A stretch of 64,000 nt of DNA from Thermoanaerobacterium thermosaccharolyticum DSM 571 (GTDB lineage Bacteria > Bacillota > Thermoanaerobacteria > Thermoanaerobacterales > Thermoanaerobacteraceae). The stretch lies in assembly GCF_000145615.1 (NCBI RefSeq), contig NC_014410.1:602001-666000 (forward strand), given 5' to 3'. Under the pieces are notes generated by a model. The model was given only the letters and a program-made list of their open reading frames with translations. It was not told where the DNA came from and made no database searches. Below are positions 1-7,847 of this stretch, piece by piece (positions within the stretch are counted from its first letter, which is position 1; every line of letters starts with the position of its first letter). A program made the translations under genes and the position numbers.

Positions 1-1233
1 TTTTAGAAGCACATCCATTATGGTCATTTCTTTCACATTTAATAATTCTAATTTTTCATCATTAAAATAGATGGTTATAAAATCTTTTTTTCTGTCAATC
101 ATTGATGAGTAAGCGATGCCAATAGGTGTGATGTATTCCGGGCCTTTTAATTTTTTGCCTTTGTATTCCACGACGGTGATGGAGCTTGCATCTCTCACAG
201 AAACTCTTTCTGGTTGTATAGACAAATTTTTTGCAATTTCTTCTGCTATATTAGGAAGGTTACTACTACCTCCTACTAAAAATACTGCAGATGGACTTTT
301 TCCATTGTATTTTAGAATTTCATCGCAGATTTTTTTTGAAAGATTTTTAACTACAGGGTCTATTATCTTAAGCACATCAGATCTTGATATTTTGTGTTCA
401 ATTCCTATGACGTCTTTAAATTTTATTTCTTTTTTTGAGGTCGTTTTTATTTTTTCGGCAGTGTCAAAATCGGTAAGGAAATGCTGTTGTATCGTCTCAG
501 TCACTTCATCGCCGGCAAATGGGACCATTGAGTATGCTATTATATTTCCATCTTTTGAAATAGCTATATCTGAAGTACCTGCTCCAATATCTACAAGTGC
601 TATGTTTAACATTCTGATTTGAGGCATTATTGCAACGCCGATTGCTGCTATTGGTTCCAATGTAAGGTATGTAACATTCAAATCTGCTTTTCTTGCAACA
701 GAGTATAAACTTTCTACTACATCGTATGGCAAGAATGTAGCTATTATTTCAACAGAAATCTCACGGCCTGTGTGGTCCTTCAGGTTAGTAATAGGGAGAC
801 CATCTAGATAAAAACTGGATATAGAGTATCCTACCATGTGGTATTTTACCGAATAACCTTCATGTGATATCTCTTCTTTTGCAGTGTTTAGGGCTGATAG
901 AACTAGATTATCGATGTCCCTGTCTTTTATTATATAATTTTCATCGATGCTTTTTTCGATTCTTACAATTTTTGTTTTTAATGACCTTCCGGCAGCAGCT
1001 AAACTTACATTTTTAAGGCTTATTCCAAGCTTTTTTTCAAGCTTTTCTTTTATTTTGCACGCAACAGACGCCACTTTTTCTATATCGTGTATTTGACCGT
1101 CGAACATTACTCTGTCGGTATGTTCCATTTGTTCTACTGCAAGTATTTTTAATTTATCATCTTCCGGCATACCCACAAGGCCTACAACAACTCTTGTTCC
1201 AATGTCAAGCGAAAAAATCAAATTATCGTTCAT
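1..1233 (-). CDS. FtsA-like actin-fold ATPase (5' part; gene runs off the left edge)
   Basis: The minus-strand frame is open from an ATG at 1233, preceded by a GGGGGA ribosome binding site, to the window edge: about 411 residues with no stop. The N-terminus (IFSLDIGTRVVVGLV) is an actin/HSP70-type phosphate-1 loop. A second nucleotide-binding block, ALVDIGAGTSDIAI, lies near residue 220, and an adenosine motif, VFLVGGSSNLP, near residue 320. This matches the FtsA/PilM family, which anchors filament-forming division or pilus proteins to the membrane. The protein continues past the length where FtsA normally ends, so it may be one of the long clostridial FtsA-like proteins with an extra C-terminal region; the end is not visible. 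It is not beside ftsZ here. FtsA-like is solid; a role in division is inference. Confidence -1.
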   Translation of the reverse strand, partial: MNDNLIFSLDIGTRVVVGLVGMPEDDKLKILAVEQMEHTDRVMFDGQIHDIEKVASVACKIKEKLEKKLGISLKNVSLAAAGRSLKTKIVRIEKSIDENYIIKDRDIDNLVLSALNTAKEEISHEGYSVKYHMVGYSISSFYLDGLPITNLKDHTGREISVEIIATFLPYDVVESLYSVARKADLNVTYLTLEPIAAIGVAIMPQIRMLNIALVDIGAGTSDIAISKDGNIIAYSMVPFAGDEVTETIQQHFLTDFDTAEKIKTTSKKEIKFKDVIGIEHKISRSDVLKIIDPVVKNLSKKICDEILKYNGKSPSAVFLVGGSSNLPNIAEEIAKNLSIQPERVSVRDASSITVVEYKGKKLKGPEYITPIGIAYSSMIDRKKDFITIYFNDEKLELLNVKEMTIMDVLLK

Positions 1234-1382
1234 CAAAATTCCCCCGAAAAATATATCGTAAAACCAAAAATATATTTTAATAAATTTTTGAAAGTTGTAT
1301 AATTCTATTAAGATTACTTTTACATAATACATTATACATTTTTTCGATTTGTCTTAAAAGTAATTTTTGCGGGGTGTAAAAA

Positions 1383-2387
1383 GTGATAAAAAATGGTGAT
1401 TCTACTCAACTAGAAAGACAATGGAAGATATTATCTATTTTATCGTGGGAAAATAAAGGCATGACAATAAGCCAGATATACCAAAGATTGGCTAAAAATT
1501 TTGGAGAAGAGGTATCTACCAAGACTATAAAAAGAGATCTAGACGATCTAACGATGATATTTCCTATTTATGAAGAAGGGGAAGGCAGGGGAACGACTTA
1601 TACATTAGAAAAGTATAAGATACATGATTTTATATTTTCCATACAAGAACTTTTTGCATTATTTTTCACTAGAGAGATAATTAGAAAATACGATACATCT
1701 GAAATAGGGAAAATGGCTCTTAATTTTTTAGAGAGAATAATATCGTACATACCATCTATATATAATGACTATATTGACAGGTTGTACAGGACTTTTTTGA
1801 TACAAAAAGATATAGATTCAGATAAAAATGTAACGGTAGAAACGCTAAAGACCATCAACGATGCAATAATATATAGAAAGTCAATCAAAATGAGGTATTA
1901 TTCTTTTACATCAGATACAGAGACAGAGAGGGAAGTAGATCCGTATTTGATTTACGAAAAAGAGGGACATTATTATTTGACGGGCTTTTGCAAATTACAT
2001 AATGAAATAAGGGATTTTAGAATATCCAGAATTAAAAAGATAAAATTACTTGATAAAAGCTTTGAAATATCCCCTAATTTTGATAAGAGCAAGTATTACA
2101 AATACACGTGGAATATTTTAAAAGGAAGCACAAAATACAGGGTACAAATAAGATTTGTAGGGAATGCAGCGAGGCTTGTCAAAGAGTATGAGGGATATAG
2201 GGCAGATGAAATTGTAGAAAATAACGATGGCTCAATTTTATTTATCAAGGTAGTTTCGCAGCTAGATGAGATTAAAAGATGGGTTTTAGGTTTTGGATGT
2301 GAAGCAGAGGTTATAAGTCCCGATGAGTTTAAAGACATGATCAATGATGAGATAATCAAGATGGCAAAAAAAATAAGGAGTGAATAA
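1383..2387 (+). CDS. WYL-domain transcriptional regulator (HTH + WYL)
   Basis: The 334-residue protein starts at GTG 1383 after a GGGGTG ribosome binding site. Residues about 10-70 form a DeoR/HTH_11-type winged helix (MTISQIYQRL, STKTIKRDLDDL). Residues about 155-240 form a WYL domain with the typical VDPYLIYEKEGHYYLTGFC and FRISRIKKI strands. A C-terminal WCX-like extension follows (ETHL-type region near VLGFGCEAEVISPDEF). WYL proteins sense nucleotides or other small ligands and regulate transcription. The gene is divergent from the FtsA-like gene and convergent with the ABC operon, ending in a shared hairpin, so its targets cannot be read from context. Confidence -1.
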   Translation: MIKNGDSTQLERQWKILSILSWENKGMTISQIYQRLAKNFGEEVSTKTIKRDLDDLTMIFPIYEEGEGRGTTYTLEKYKIHDFIFSIQELFALFFTREIIRKYDTSEIGKMALNFLERIISYIPSIYNDYIDRLYRTFLIQKDIDSDKNVTVETLKTINDAIIYRKSIKMRYYSFTSDTETEREVDPYLIYEKEGHYYLTGFCKLHNEIRDFRISRIKKIKLLDKSFEISPNFDKSKYYKYTWNILKGSTKYRVQIRFVGNAARLVKEYEGYRADEIVENNDGSILFIKVVSQLDEIKRWVLGFGCEAEVISPDEFKDMINDEIIKMAKKIRSE

Positions 2388-2397
2388 CTCCTTATTT
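2371..2397. terminator. Shared terminator hairpin between convergent genes
   Basis: A perfect 11-bp inverted repeat, AAATAAGGAGT / ACTCCTTATTT, with a 5-nt loop overlaps the last codons of both the WYL gene and the DUF4340-like gene. A run of A on the plus strand just upstream gives a T-tract after the stem on the minus strand, so it fits best as a terminator for the minus-strand ABC operon. The T-tract on the plus side is weak. Confidence -1.
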
Positions 2398-3285
2398 CAT
2401 TATGCTTTTTACGTCGGTTATTAAGCTATTTAGTTGGTCTTTTGTTATATAAAGTCCTATTTGATTGTTGTTCTTCTGGATGTAGTAATTAGTATTGTCA
2501 TTTGTCAAGAATTTGACTTCCTCATTTTTACTACCATCTGATATGGCAAGTGTGAAGCTAGAATTATTTCCGTTGATTTTTTTATTAGGATCTATTCCTG
2601 TCGGGCTCAATAAAACTATATCATTGAGAAAGCTTTCTGATTTGTCACTGCTTATTTCTTTACCATTGTAAGTCCATTTTCCACTTTTATTTTTTTGCAT
2701 ATAACGGGTTCCAAAAGAATCTGTATAAGTTACTTTTGATATTTTGTCTTTAGATATTGTGTATAGATCTTTATTTAAATAATTAAATAGTGTATCACTA
2801 CTTGTAAGTTGAAAATTCTCTATCGAGCTTGCGTCCACAACGTATATATACTGTGAATTTGATAATTTAGCATAGTACGAATTGCCAACTGGTGATTTAT
2901 TTCCAACAATCAATTCTTCTGTATTGCCATTGCTGGATGATGCAGTAATGGTAAAATTTGATTTGTCCAATCCATATTTCTTTAAATCTGTGTCAGTAAA
3001 TTTTCTGTTGTATTTTAATTGTGTGAGTGAATTGAATAAATCACTGGCATTTGTGTTGTCTGCAGCATAGCTTATCGGTTTAATAACTTTATAGGCGCTG
3101 CCACTTTTTACAATAGCCATTTCATTATTAGAATCTTTTATGTCTATAGAAGACAATTTATTTTTGCTTATGCTGATGATATTTGTTGACGGTGCAGGCT
3201 TCTTTGTAGCTTTGATGTAATAATAATATCCTACAAGCACACCAAGTATAACAAACATTATTATAGTGTTTCTAAAAGTCTTCAT
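2392..3285 (-). CDS. DUF4340-like protein of a Gld-type ABC operon
   Basis: This 297-residue protein has one N-terminal membrane anchor (residues about 6-24, TIIMFVILGVLVGYYYYI) and an extracytoplasmic remainder rich in Ser, Asn and Asp. Repeated short beta motifs such as VDASSIENFQLTSSDTLFNYLNKDLYTISKDKISKV are typical of DUF4340 proteins, which accompany GldG-like proteins in ABC-2 operons. Its ATG overlaps the upstream GldG-like stop by 4 bp, indicating translational coupling. It is the last gene of the operon. Its molecular function is unknown; it is probably an envelope accessory subunit of the transporter. Confidence -1.
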   Translation of the reverse strand: MKTFRNTIIMFVILGVLVGYYYYIKATKKPAPSTNIISISKNKLSSIDIKDSNNEMAIVKSGSAYKVIKPISYAADNTNASDLFNSLTQLKYNRKFTDTDLKKYGLDKSNFTITASSSNGNTEELIVGNKSPVGNSYYAKLSNSQYIYVVDASSIENFQLTSSDTLFNYLNKDLYTISKDKISKVTYTDSFGTRYMQKNKSGKWTYNGKEISSDKSESFLNDIVLLSPTGIDPNKKINGNNSSFTLAISDGSKNEEVKFLTNDNTNYYIQKNNNQIGLYITKDQLNSLITDVKSIMK

Positions 3286-4664
3286 AAAGCTCTCCTCCTG
3301 AAGAAGACTACCCCGCCTATTATCCAGATAACTAGAGGGATAACAATGACTGTTACTATAAACATATAATCTGCTTGTTTTCCAGTCATAAATAAAGTTG
3401 CATAGTCAAGAGATTTTGGACTTATAGATATCTGTGTCGTCTTGTTTGCAAGCCAATTGGCACTGTTCATAAGAAGGTCCCTGTTGCCTTCTAAACCAAT
3501 AACTTTATCAGTTGCCATAAGGTCATTGCCAAGCACGACAACTTTCATACCTGTCTTGCTGTCGGAAATAGTAACACCAAGAGTTAGAGGACCTTTTATG
3601 TCATTGTTGTCAAAGGTTGCTTGTTTGCTGTTGAAATTTGTTTCGCCCCATGCTTTATCACTTGTTGTCAAGATTGATTGAATCGATGTACTGCTGCTAT
3701 TTGATTCTTTGTAAGTTATGCTTCTGGAACTTGGTGCAACTGATGCTAAATTAGCAGATTCTAGTTTATCGGTGATGCCGTGATATCCGTATTGCGGAAC
3801 AGGGGATAAAGCATCCATGAAATAGTTCCTTGAAGGATCAACTACAATATCATTGTCGATCTTTACATTCCAATTCGACAGCAAATTGTTTATTGATTTC
3901 TCAGTTAGAGGGCCGTTTTCAGCTCCCATCATAATGAAGGCTTTTCCACCTTTTTTCAAGTAGTCTAAGATAGCATTCATTTCTTGGTCGTTGTAATCCA
4001 TTTGAGGGTTAGCTATTATTATAAGACCAGCATCTTTTGGTATACCGCCGGATTGCCCTATATTTAAATCATTTACGTTGTAACCTTCACCTTGCAGTGC
4101 TGTTTTAAAGGTTGTTAGAGAGCTTGTGCTGTTTACTTCATTGTGGCCTTGAATGATATAAGCGTTTGTCTTGCTGACTTCTGTAACATTTATTATTGCT
4201 TGAGTAAATTGCTGTTCACCGTTGAAAACCGTCTGACCAGTTTCTTGTGATTGGGTAAATATATCATATGAATTAACTATTTGCCTTTTGCTGTCATCTT
4301 TGCTGTTCAAAAACAGTGTAGTGTCATAATCAGTTATTCCGAATTTTTGTGCTAATGAAGGATTCTTATCAGGATCTATAAATTGAACTTTTATCCTTTT
4401 TGACAATCCGGAGTATTCATCTAAAAGATTCTGAACTCGTGTCTTTGCACTATCATTCTTGAAAAATGCATAGACTGTTACATCAGTTTTTAAATTTTTT
4501 AAAACTTGTTTTGTTTTATCTGAAAGAGTGTATTGTTTTGATTTAGTAAGATCCCATTTTATAGGCTTTTGGGCTAATACCAAGTTGCCGAAAATTAATA
4601 TGCCTAGTAAAATGACGATTGCTAAAATCATATTGCTTCCGTATTTTAATCTGACTCTGTTCAA
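3282..4664 (-). CDS. GldG-like membrane-anchored ABC transporter auxiliary protein
   Basis: The protein has 460 residues. It has an N-terminal transmembrane helix (about 11-31) followed by WDLTKSKQYTLSDKTKQVL, the signature opening of GldG/ABC-type uncharacterised family proteins. A large extracytoplasmic domain follows, including a KAFIMMGAENGPLTEKSINNLL segment of the GldG fold. A C-terminal helix (about 430-453) precedes the positive end FFRRRAL. In Bacteroidetes GldG is a gliding component, but in Firmicutes such proteins sit in ABC-2 export operons of unknown substrate. It lies 12 bp downstream of the permease gene and overlaps the DUF4340-like gene by 4 bp. Family assignment is good; substrate unknown. 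Confidence -1.
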   Translation of the reverse strand: MNRVRLKYGSNMILAIVILLGILIFGNLVLAQKPIKWDLTKSKQYTLSDKTKQVLKNLKTDVTVYAFFKNDSAKTRVQNLLDEYSGLSKRIKVQFIDPDKNPSLAQKFGITDYDTTLFLNSKDDSKRQIVNSYDIFTQSQETGQTVFNGEQQFTQAIINVTEVSKTNAYIIQGHNEVNSTSSLTTFKTALQGEGYNVNDLNIGQSGGIPKDAGLIIIANPQMDYNDQEMNAILDYLKKGGKAFIMMGAENGPLTEKSINNLLSNWNVKIDNDIVVDPSRNYFMDALSPVPQYGYHGITDKLESANLASVAPSSRSITYKESNSSSTSIQSILTTSDKAWGETNFNSKQATFDNNDIKGPLTLGVTISDSKTGMKVVVLGNDLMATDKVIGLEGNRDLLMNSANWLANKTTQISISPKSLDYATLFMTGKQADYMFIVTVIVIPLVIWIIGGVVFFRRRAL

Positions 4665-4676
4665 TAGAATTACCTC

Positions 4677-5384
4677 CTAACTCCAGCGTCTTTTGTCAAC
4701 AACCATGATAGTCACAAAAACGAAGAAGATTATTACACTCAAGTAAAATACAATGTCATTTAAGCTTAATACACCGTTTTGAAAGTTATTGAATCTTTGT
4801 AGCAGCGAAAGGTTTTCCACAATAGTTTTAGCTGTTCCCTGGAATACATCACCTAGCCAGCTAATAATCCAAAACAATAGCAGAATTGAAAAACCTATGA
4901 CACCGGCAATAAGCTGATTTTCTGTTAAGGATGATGCAAAAATACCTATTGCTATAAATGCTGCTCCCATCAAAAATGTTCCTATATAACCTGTAAGAAT
5001 AGGTCCAAAATCTGGTGTGCTGTATATTTTAAGATATAAAGGATATATTAGCGAAATCACCAGTGATAGAGTGTAGACGGTCAATGATGCAAAGTATTTA
5101 CCCAAAACCATGTCTGTTATTTTAAGCGGTGATGTCATGAGAAGCTGATCAGTTCCATTCTTCATTTCTTCTGATATCAACCTCATCGTCAAAATTGGGC
5201 TTATAAACATGAAGACAAAAACCATGTTGCTAAAGACAGGAGACATAAGTGCATATTGTGTTGAGAGAACAAATGTTGCAAAGAAATAGCCGGATATAAG
5301 CAGCAAAAAACCTACCAGCACATATGCAAGAGGCGATAGAAAGTATGACTTAAGCTCCCTTTTGTATATTGTCAGAATTTTCAT
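4677..5384 (-). CDS. ABC-2 type transporter permease (GldF-like)
   Basis: This 235-residue polytopic protein has about six hydrophobic helices and the ABC-2 permease N-terminus IYKRELKSYFLSPLAYVLVGFLLLISGYFF. The cytoplasmic segment RLISEEMKNGTDQLLMTSPLKITDMVLGKYFAS is characteristic of GldF/NosY-like permeases. It overlaps the ATPase gene by 35 bp, so the two are almost certainly translated together. It forms the membrane channel with the ATPase encoded just upstream. The exported substrate is unknown. Confidence -1.
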   Translation of the reverse strand: MKILTIYKRELKSYFLSPLAYVLVGFLLLISGYFFATFVLSTQYALMSPVFSNMVFVFMFISPILTMRLISEEMKNGTDQLLMTSPLKITDMVLGKYFASLTVYTLSLVISLIYPLYLKIYSTPDFGPILTGYIGTFLMGAAFIAIGIFASSLTENQLIAGVIGFSILLLFWIISWLGDVFQGTAKTIVENLSLLQRFNNFQNGVLSLNDIVFYLSVIIFFVFVTIMVVDKRRWS

Positions 5385-6333
5385 TACTATTTACCTCCTC
5401 ATCTGTTGTAAGCTGCAGGAAGACTTCTTCTAAGCTGTAGTTTACAGGCCTAAATTCTATAATAGGCAGATTTTGCTTTGCGAAAGAAAAGAAAATCTCT
5501 TTTCTTAAGTCGTTGTTTACGTCTGTTTCAACATCGATGTCGATACAATTTTCTTTTGAGTCTGCCTTCGATTTAAAATCTTTTATTCCATCTATTCCTT
5601 TTAAAGTAGTTGATATTTTTTCAATTGAACCTAAGACTTTAAGGAAATATCTTTTTGATTTTCCTATAGTATCGATTAAGTTTTCAGTAGAGTCCATTGC
5701 GACAATTTTACCTTTGTTTATGATTATAACTCTGTCACATATCATGCTTACTTCAGGTAAAATATGAGTACTCAGTATGATGGTATGCTTTTTTCCTAGT
5801 TCTTTTATAATGTCCCTTATTTCTTTGATTTGTTTGGGATCTAGGCCTACTGTCGGTTCATCAAGAACCAGTACATCTGGATCTCCAATGATTGCTTGAG
5901 CCAGTCCAACTCTCTGCTTGTAACCTTTTGATAAGTTTTTAATAATTCTTTTTCTTACATCAGACAATCCTACTTCACTTAGGACTTTATCAACTGTTGA
6001 TTTTCTTTTATCTTTTGGGACTTCTTTTAATTCACAGACAAATGCTAGATAAGCTTCAACAGTCATATCCAAATACAGTGGTGGAACTTCTGGAAGATAA
6101 CCAATATGCTTTTTTGCCATTAATGAGTCTTCTATGATATCGTACCCGGCAATTTTTATTGTGCCTGATGTTGGTGGCATAAAACCGGTTATCATTTTCA
6201 TAGTTGAACTTTTTCCAGCACCGTTGGGACCTAAGAATCCTACTATTTCTCCACTGTCTACAGAAAAGCTTATATTGTCTACAGCTTTGCGGTTTCCGTA
6301 AACTTTAGTTACATTGTTTACTTCAATCATCAT
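5350..6333 (-). CDS. ABC transporter ATP-binding protein (GldA/CcmA-like)
   Basis: The protein has 327 residues with Walker A GPNGAGKSS near residue 38, the signature LSKGYKQRVGLAQAI near 138, Walker B VLVLDEPTVGLDP near 158, and the switch His in STHILPEV. A C-terminal DUF4162-like extension ending LEEVFLQLTTDEE is usual for ABC-2 exporters. The start is ATG 6333, 11 nt after AAGGAGG; an adjacent ATG at 6330 is possible. It is the first gene of the four-gene minus-strand operon (ATPase, permease, GldG-like, DUF4340-like). The system is probably an exporter or envelope complex rather than an importer, as no solute-binding protein is present. Confidence -1.
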   Translation of the reverse strand: MMIEVNNVTKVYGNRKAVDNISFSVDSGEIVGFLGPNGAGKSSTMKMITGFMPPTSGTIKIAGYDIIEDSLMAKKHIGYLPEVPPLYLDMTVEAYLAFVCELKEVPKDKRKSTVDKVLSEVGLSDVRKRIIKNLSKGYKQRVGLAQAIIGDPDVLVLDEPTVGLDPKQIKEIRDIIKELGKKHTIILSTHILPEVSMICDRVIIINKGKIVAMDSTENLIDTIGKSKRYFLKVLGSIEKISTTLKGIDGIKDFKSKADSKENCIDIDVETDVNNDLRKEIFFSFAKQNLPIIEFRPVNYSLEEVFLQLTTDEEVNSNENSDNIQKGA

Positions 6334-6430
6334 ACGCGGCTAAACCTCCTTTTCGTATATACTACTTAATTATAATCAAGTTTTATTAATAAATTGTTAA
6401 CAAAATGTAAAGAGAATTTTAAAAATAAAA

Positions 6431-6457
6431 AACATAGAGCTTCAAAAACTCTATGTT
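6431..6457 (-). terminator. Intrinsic terminator after the small unknown gene
   Basis: A 9-bp inverted repeat, AACATAGAG / CTCTATGTT, with a 9-nt loop overlaps the TAG of the 6451-6807 gene. On the minus strand the stem is followed by TTTTTTATTTTT, so it is a good Rho-independent terminator. Confidence -1.
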
Positions 6458-6807
6458 AAGCCTCCAAAAGATTTGATAACTTTTACTGCATCGTTTGTTT
6501 TGTCATCAGGTACTTCGATATTTAATTGAATATTTGCATCGGCAGTTTCGTCATAATAACCCATTCCGCTTATCATTGGATCTGACATAAGCAAAGGGTT
6601 TTTTCTTATGTCGAAAGGATAGCCTGATTTTAAAACAAGTGATGCTAATGTTGGTCCCGTATCGGTTCCAGCTATGTTTTGCTTATCGTTGTAAGTATCC
6701 GCATATTTATCGATAATATCAATATATGCTCTGAAGCCCATATTTTTTAAATAATTAGCAGCTTTGTTGGCGCTTTCTAAGTTGTAAAAATATGCATTTA
6801 ATTTCAT
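6451..6807 (-). CDS. Small protein of unknown function
   Basis: I do not recognise this 118-residue protein. I choose ATG 6807 because GGGTGA lies 5 nt upstream; an in-frame TTG at 6819 would add four residues but has no ribosome binding site. The N-terminal half (MKLNAYFYNLESANKAANYLKNMGFRAYIDII) reads as a ferredoxin-like beta-alpha-beta unit. A glycine- and proline-rich middle follows, and the C-terminal half (NIQLNIEVPDDKTNDAVKVIKSFGG) looks like a second such unit. It is soluble, with no signal peptide. It is monocistronic with its own terminator. The fold suggestion is inference. Confidence -1.
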   Translation of the reverse strand: MKLNAYFYNLESANKAANYLKNMGFRAYIDIIDKYADTYNDKQNIAGTDTGPTLASLVLKSGYPFDIRKNPLLMSDPMISGMGYYDETADANIQLNIEVPDDKTNDAVKVIKSFGGLT

Positions 6808-6873
6808 AAAATCACCCAAATATATTTTGGGCTTAATTAGAACATATATACACTAATAAAGAATAATTTTGTC

Positions 6874-6888
6874 CGGTAAAACCGGGCA
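6874..6888. repeat. Short inverted repeat TCCGG/CCGGG in a gene-poor stretch
   Basis: A hairpin with a TAAAA loop (TCCGGTAAAACCGGG) lies between the small unknown gene and tRNA-Arg. It lacks a clear T-tract on either strand. Apart from this, 6820-6964 shows nothing I can name; it must hold the promoter of the small gene. Confidence -1.
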
Positions 6889-6964
6889 TCTACAGATAAA
6901 ATGGATACTATGGGGTAAAATATGTGCTAATACAAAAATTATTTCTTGCTTTAAAGCTTTTTAG

Positions 6965-7037
6965 TGCGCCTGACAGGAATCGAACCTGCGACCTCCCGGT
7001 TCGGAGCCGAACGCTCTATCCACTGAGCTACAGGCGC
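6965..7037 (-). tRNA. tRNA-Arg (anticodon CCG)
   Basis: The minus strand folds into a complete 73-nt cloverleaf. The acceptor stem is GCGCCTG/CAGGCGC, the D-arm GCTC/GAGC, and the T-arm GCAGG/CCTGT with a TTCGAAT loop. The anticodon loop is CTCCGAA, giving anticodon CCG (codon CGG, arginine). The anticodon stem contains two T-G pairs. The 3' CCA is not encoded: after discriminator A the genome reads CT. Confidence -1.
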
Positions 7038-7110
7038 ATAAAACTTCATAATACATTATATCCACATTAGAAGATATAAGTCAACTGTAAATTTTATTTA
7101 TATGCATAGT

Positions 7111-7139
7111 TTGATATTTCCATGCTGTAGTGCTATAAT
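7111..7139 (+). promoter_or_regulatory. Sigma-A promoter of the L25/Ctc gene
   Basis: TTGATA (7111-7116) and a perfect TATAAT (7134-7139) are separated by 17 bp. The predicted start near 7146 leaves a leader of about 36 nt before the L25 gene. Confidence -1.
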
Positions 7140-7181
7140 TAATTAAAAATTGAATAATAATAACATAAAGGAGGAGAGACA

Positions 7182-7784
7182 ATGCAAAATGTCGAACTTG
7201 AAGCTGTATTGAGAGTACCGGGTAAGAATGCGGCCCGCAAATTAAAGGAAAAAGGCTACATTCCTGCCATACTATACGGAAAGGGCATGGAGAGCATTCC
7301 ACTAGCTGTTGAGACCGGTAAGCTTCGCACAATAGTACAAAAACACGGCAGGAATGTCCTCCTCAATTTGGTAGTAAATGGTGCTACACATCAAGCAATA
7401 TTGAAAGATGAACAGAGAGATGAGTTGACAGGAAAGCTGATACATATAGATTTTCAGCGTGTTTCTATGAATGAGAAAATTGAGGCGGCAGTACCATTAA
7501 AATTAGAAGGTGTTGGTGTCATTGAGAGTAAAGGCCTCCTCGTTCAGCACCAGAAATGGGAGCTTAATGTGGAGTCACTACCTACATCTCTTCCAGACGA
7601 AATTGTGGTAGATGTATCGAATTTGAAAATTGGCGATACATTGTTTGTAAAAGATGTAAATGTTCCTGAAGGAGTTGAAAAGGTAGACGATCCTGATGAA
7701 GTTATTTTGACAATAGTTGCTCCGAAGAATGCGGATGTGCCTGAAACAGATGAGAGTGTTGAAACTTCATCAGAAAATGGCTAA
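7182..7784 (+). CDS. rplY: 50S ribosomal protein L25 / general stress protein Ctc
   Basis: The 200-residue protein starts at ATG 7182 after AAAGGAGGAGAGACA. The N-terminal L25 domain (residues about 1-95) includes RVPGKNAARKLKEKGYIPAILYGKG and KDEQRDELTGKLIHIDFQRV; this part binds 5S rRNA. Residues about 100-185 form the TL5/Ctc C-terminal beta domain (VGVIESKGLLVQHQKWELNVESLPTSLPDEI). The acidic tail (DVPETDESVETSSENG) is usual. The two-domain length matches the Ctc subfamily rather than the short E. coli form. It is monocistronic behind its own strong promoter. Ctc is a stress-induced ribosomal protein in Bacillus; that regulation is not shown here. Confidence -1.
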   Translation: MQNVELEAVLRVPGKNAARKLKEKGYIPAILYGKGMESIPLAVETGKLRTIVQKHGRNVLLNLVVNGATHQAILKDEQRDELTGKLIHIDFQRVSMNEKIEAAVPLKLEGVGVIESKGLLVQHQKWELNVESLPTSLPDEIVVDVSNLKIGDTLFVKDVNVPEGVEKVDDPDEVILTIVAPKNADVPETDESVETSSENG

Positions 7785-7847
7785 AGTTTGAAAATAGGAT
7801 AAGTTTAGTATTTAAAAAATAGATAAAAGGAGCAATATCTGCTCCTT

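Noticed and set aside
116-622. 168-codon plus-strand open frame
   Set aside because: It is antisense to the FtsA-like gene, whose reading frame has conserved actin-fold motifs; the plus-strand translation has no family features.
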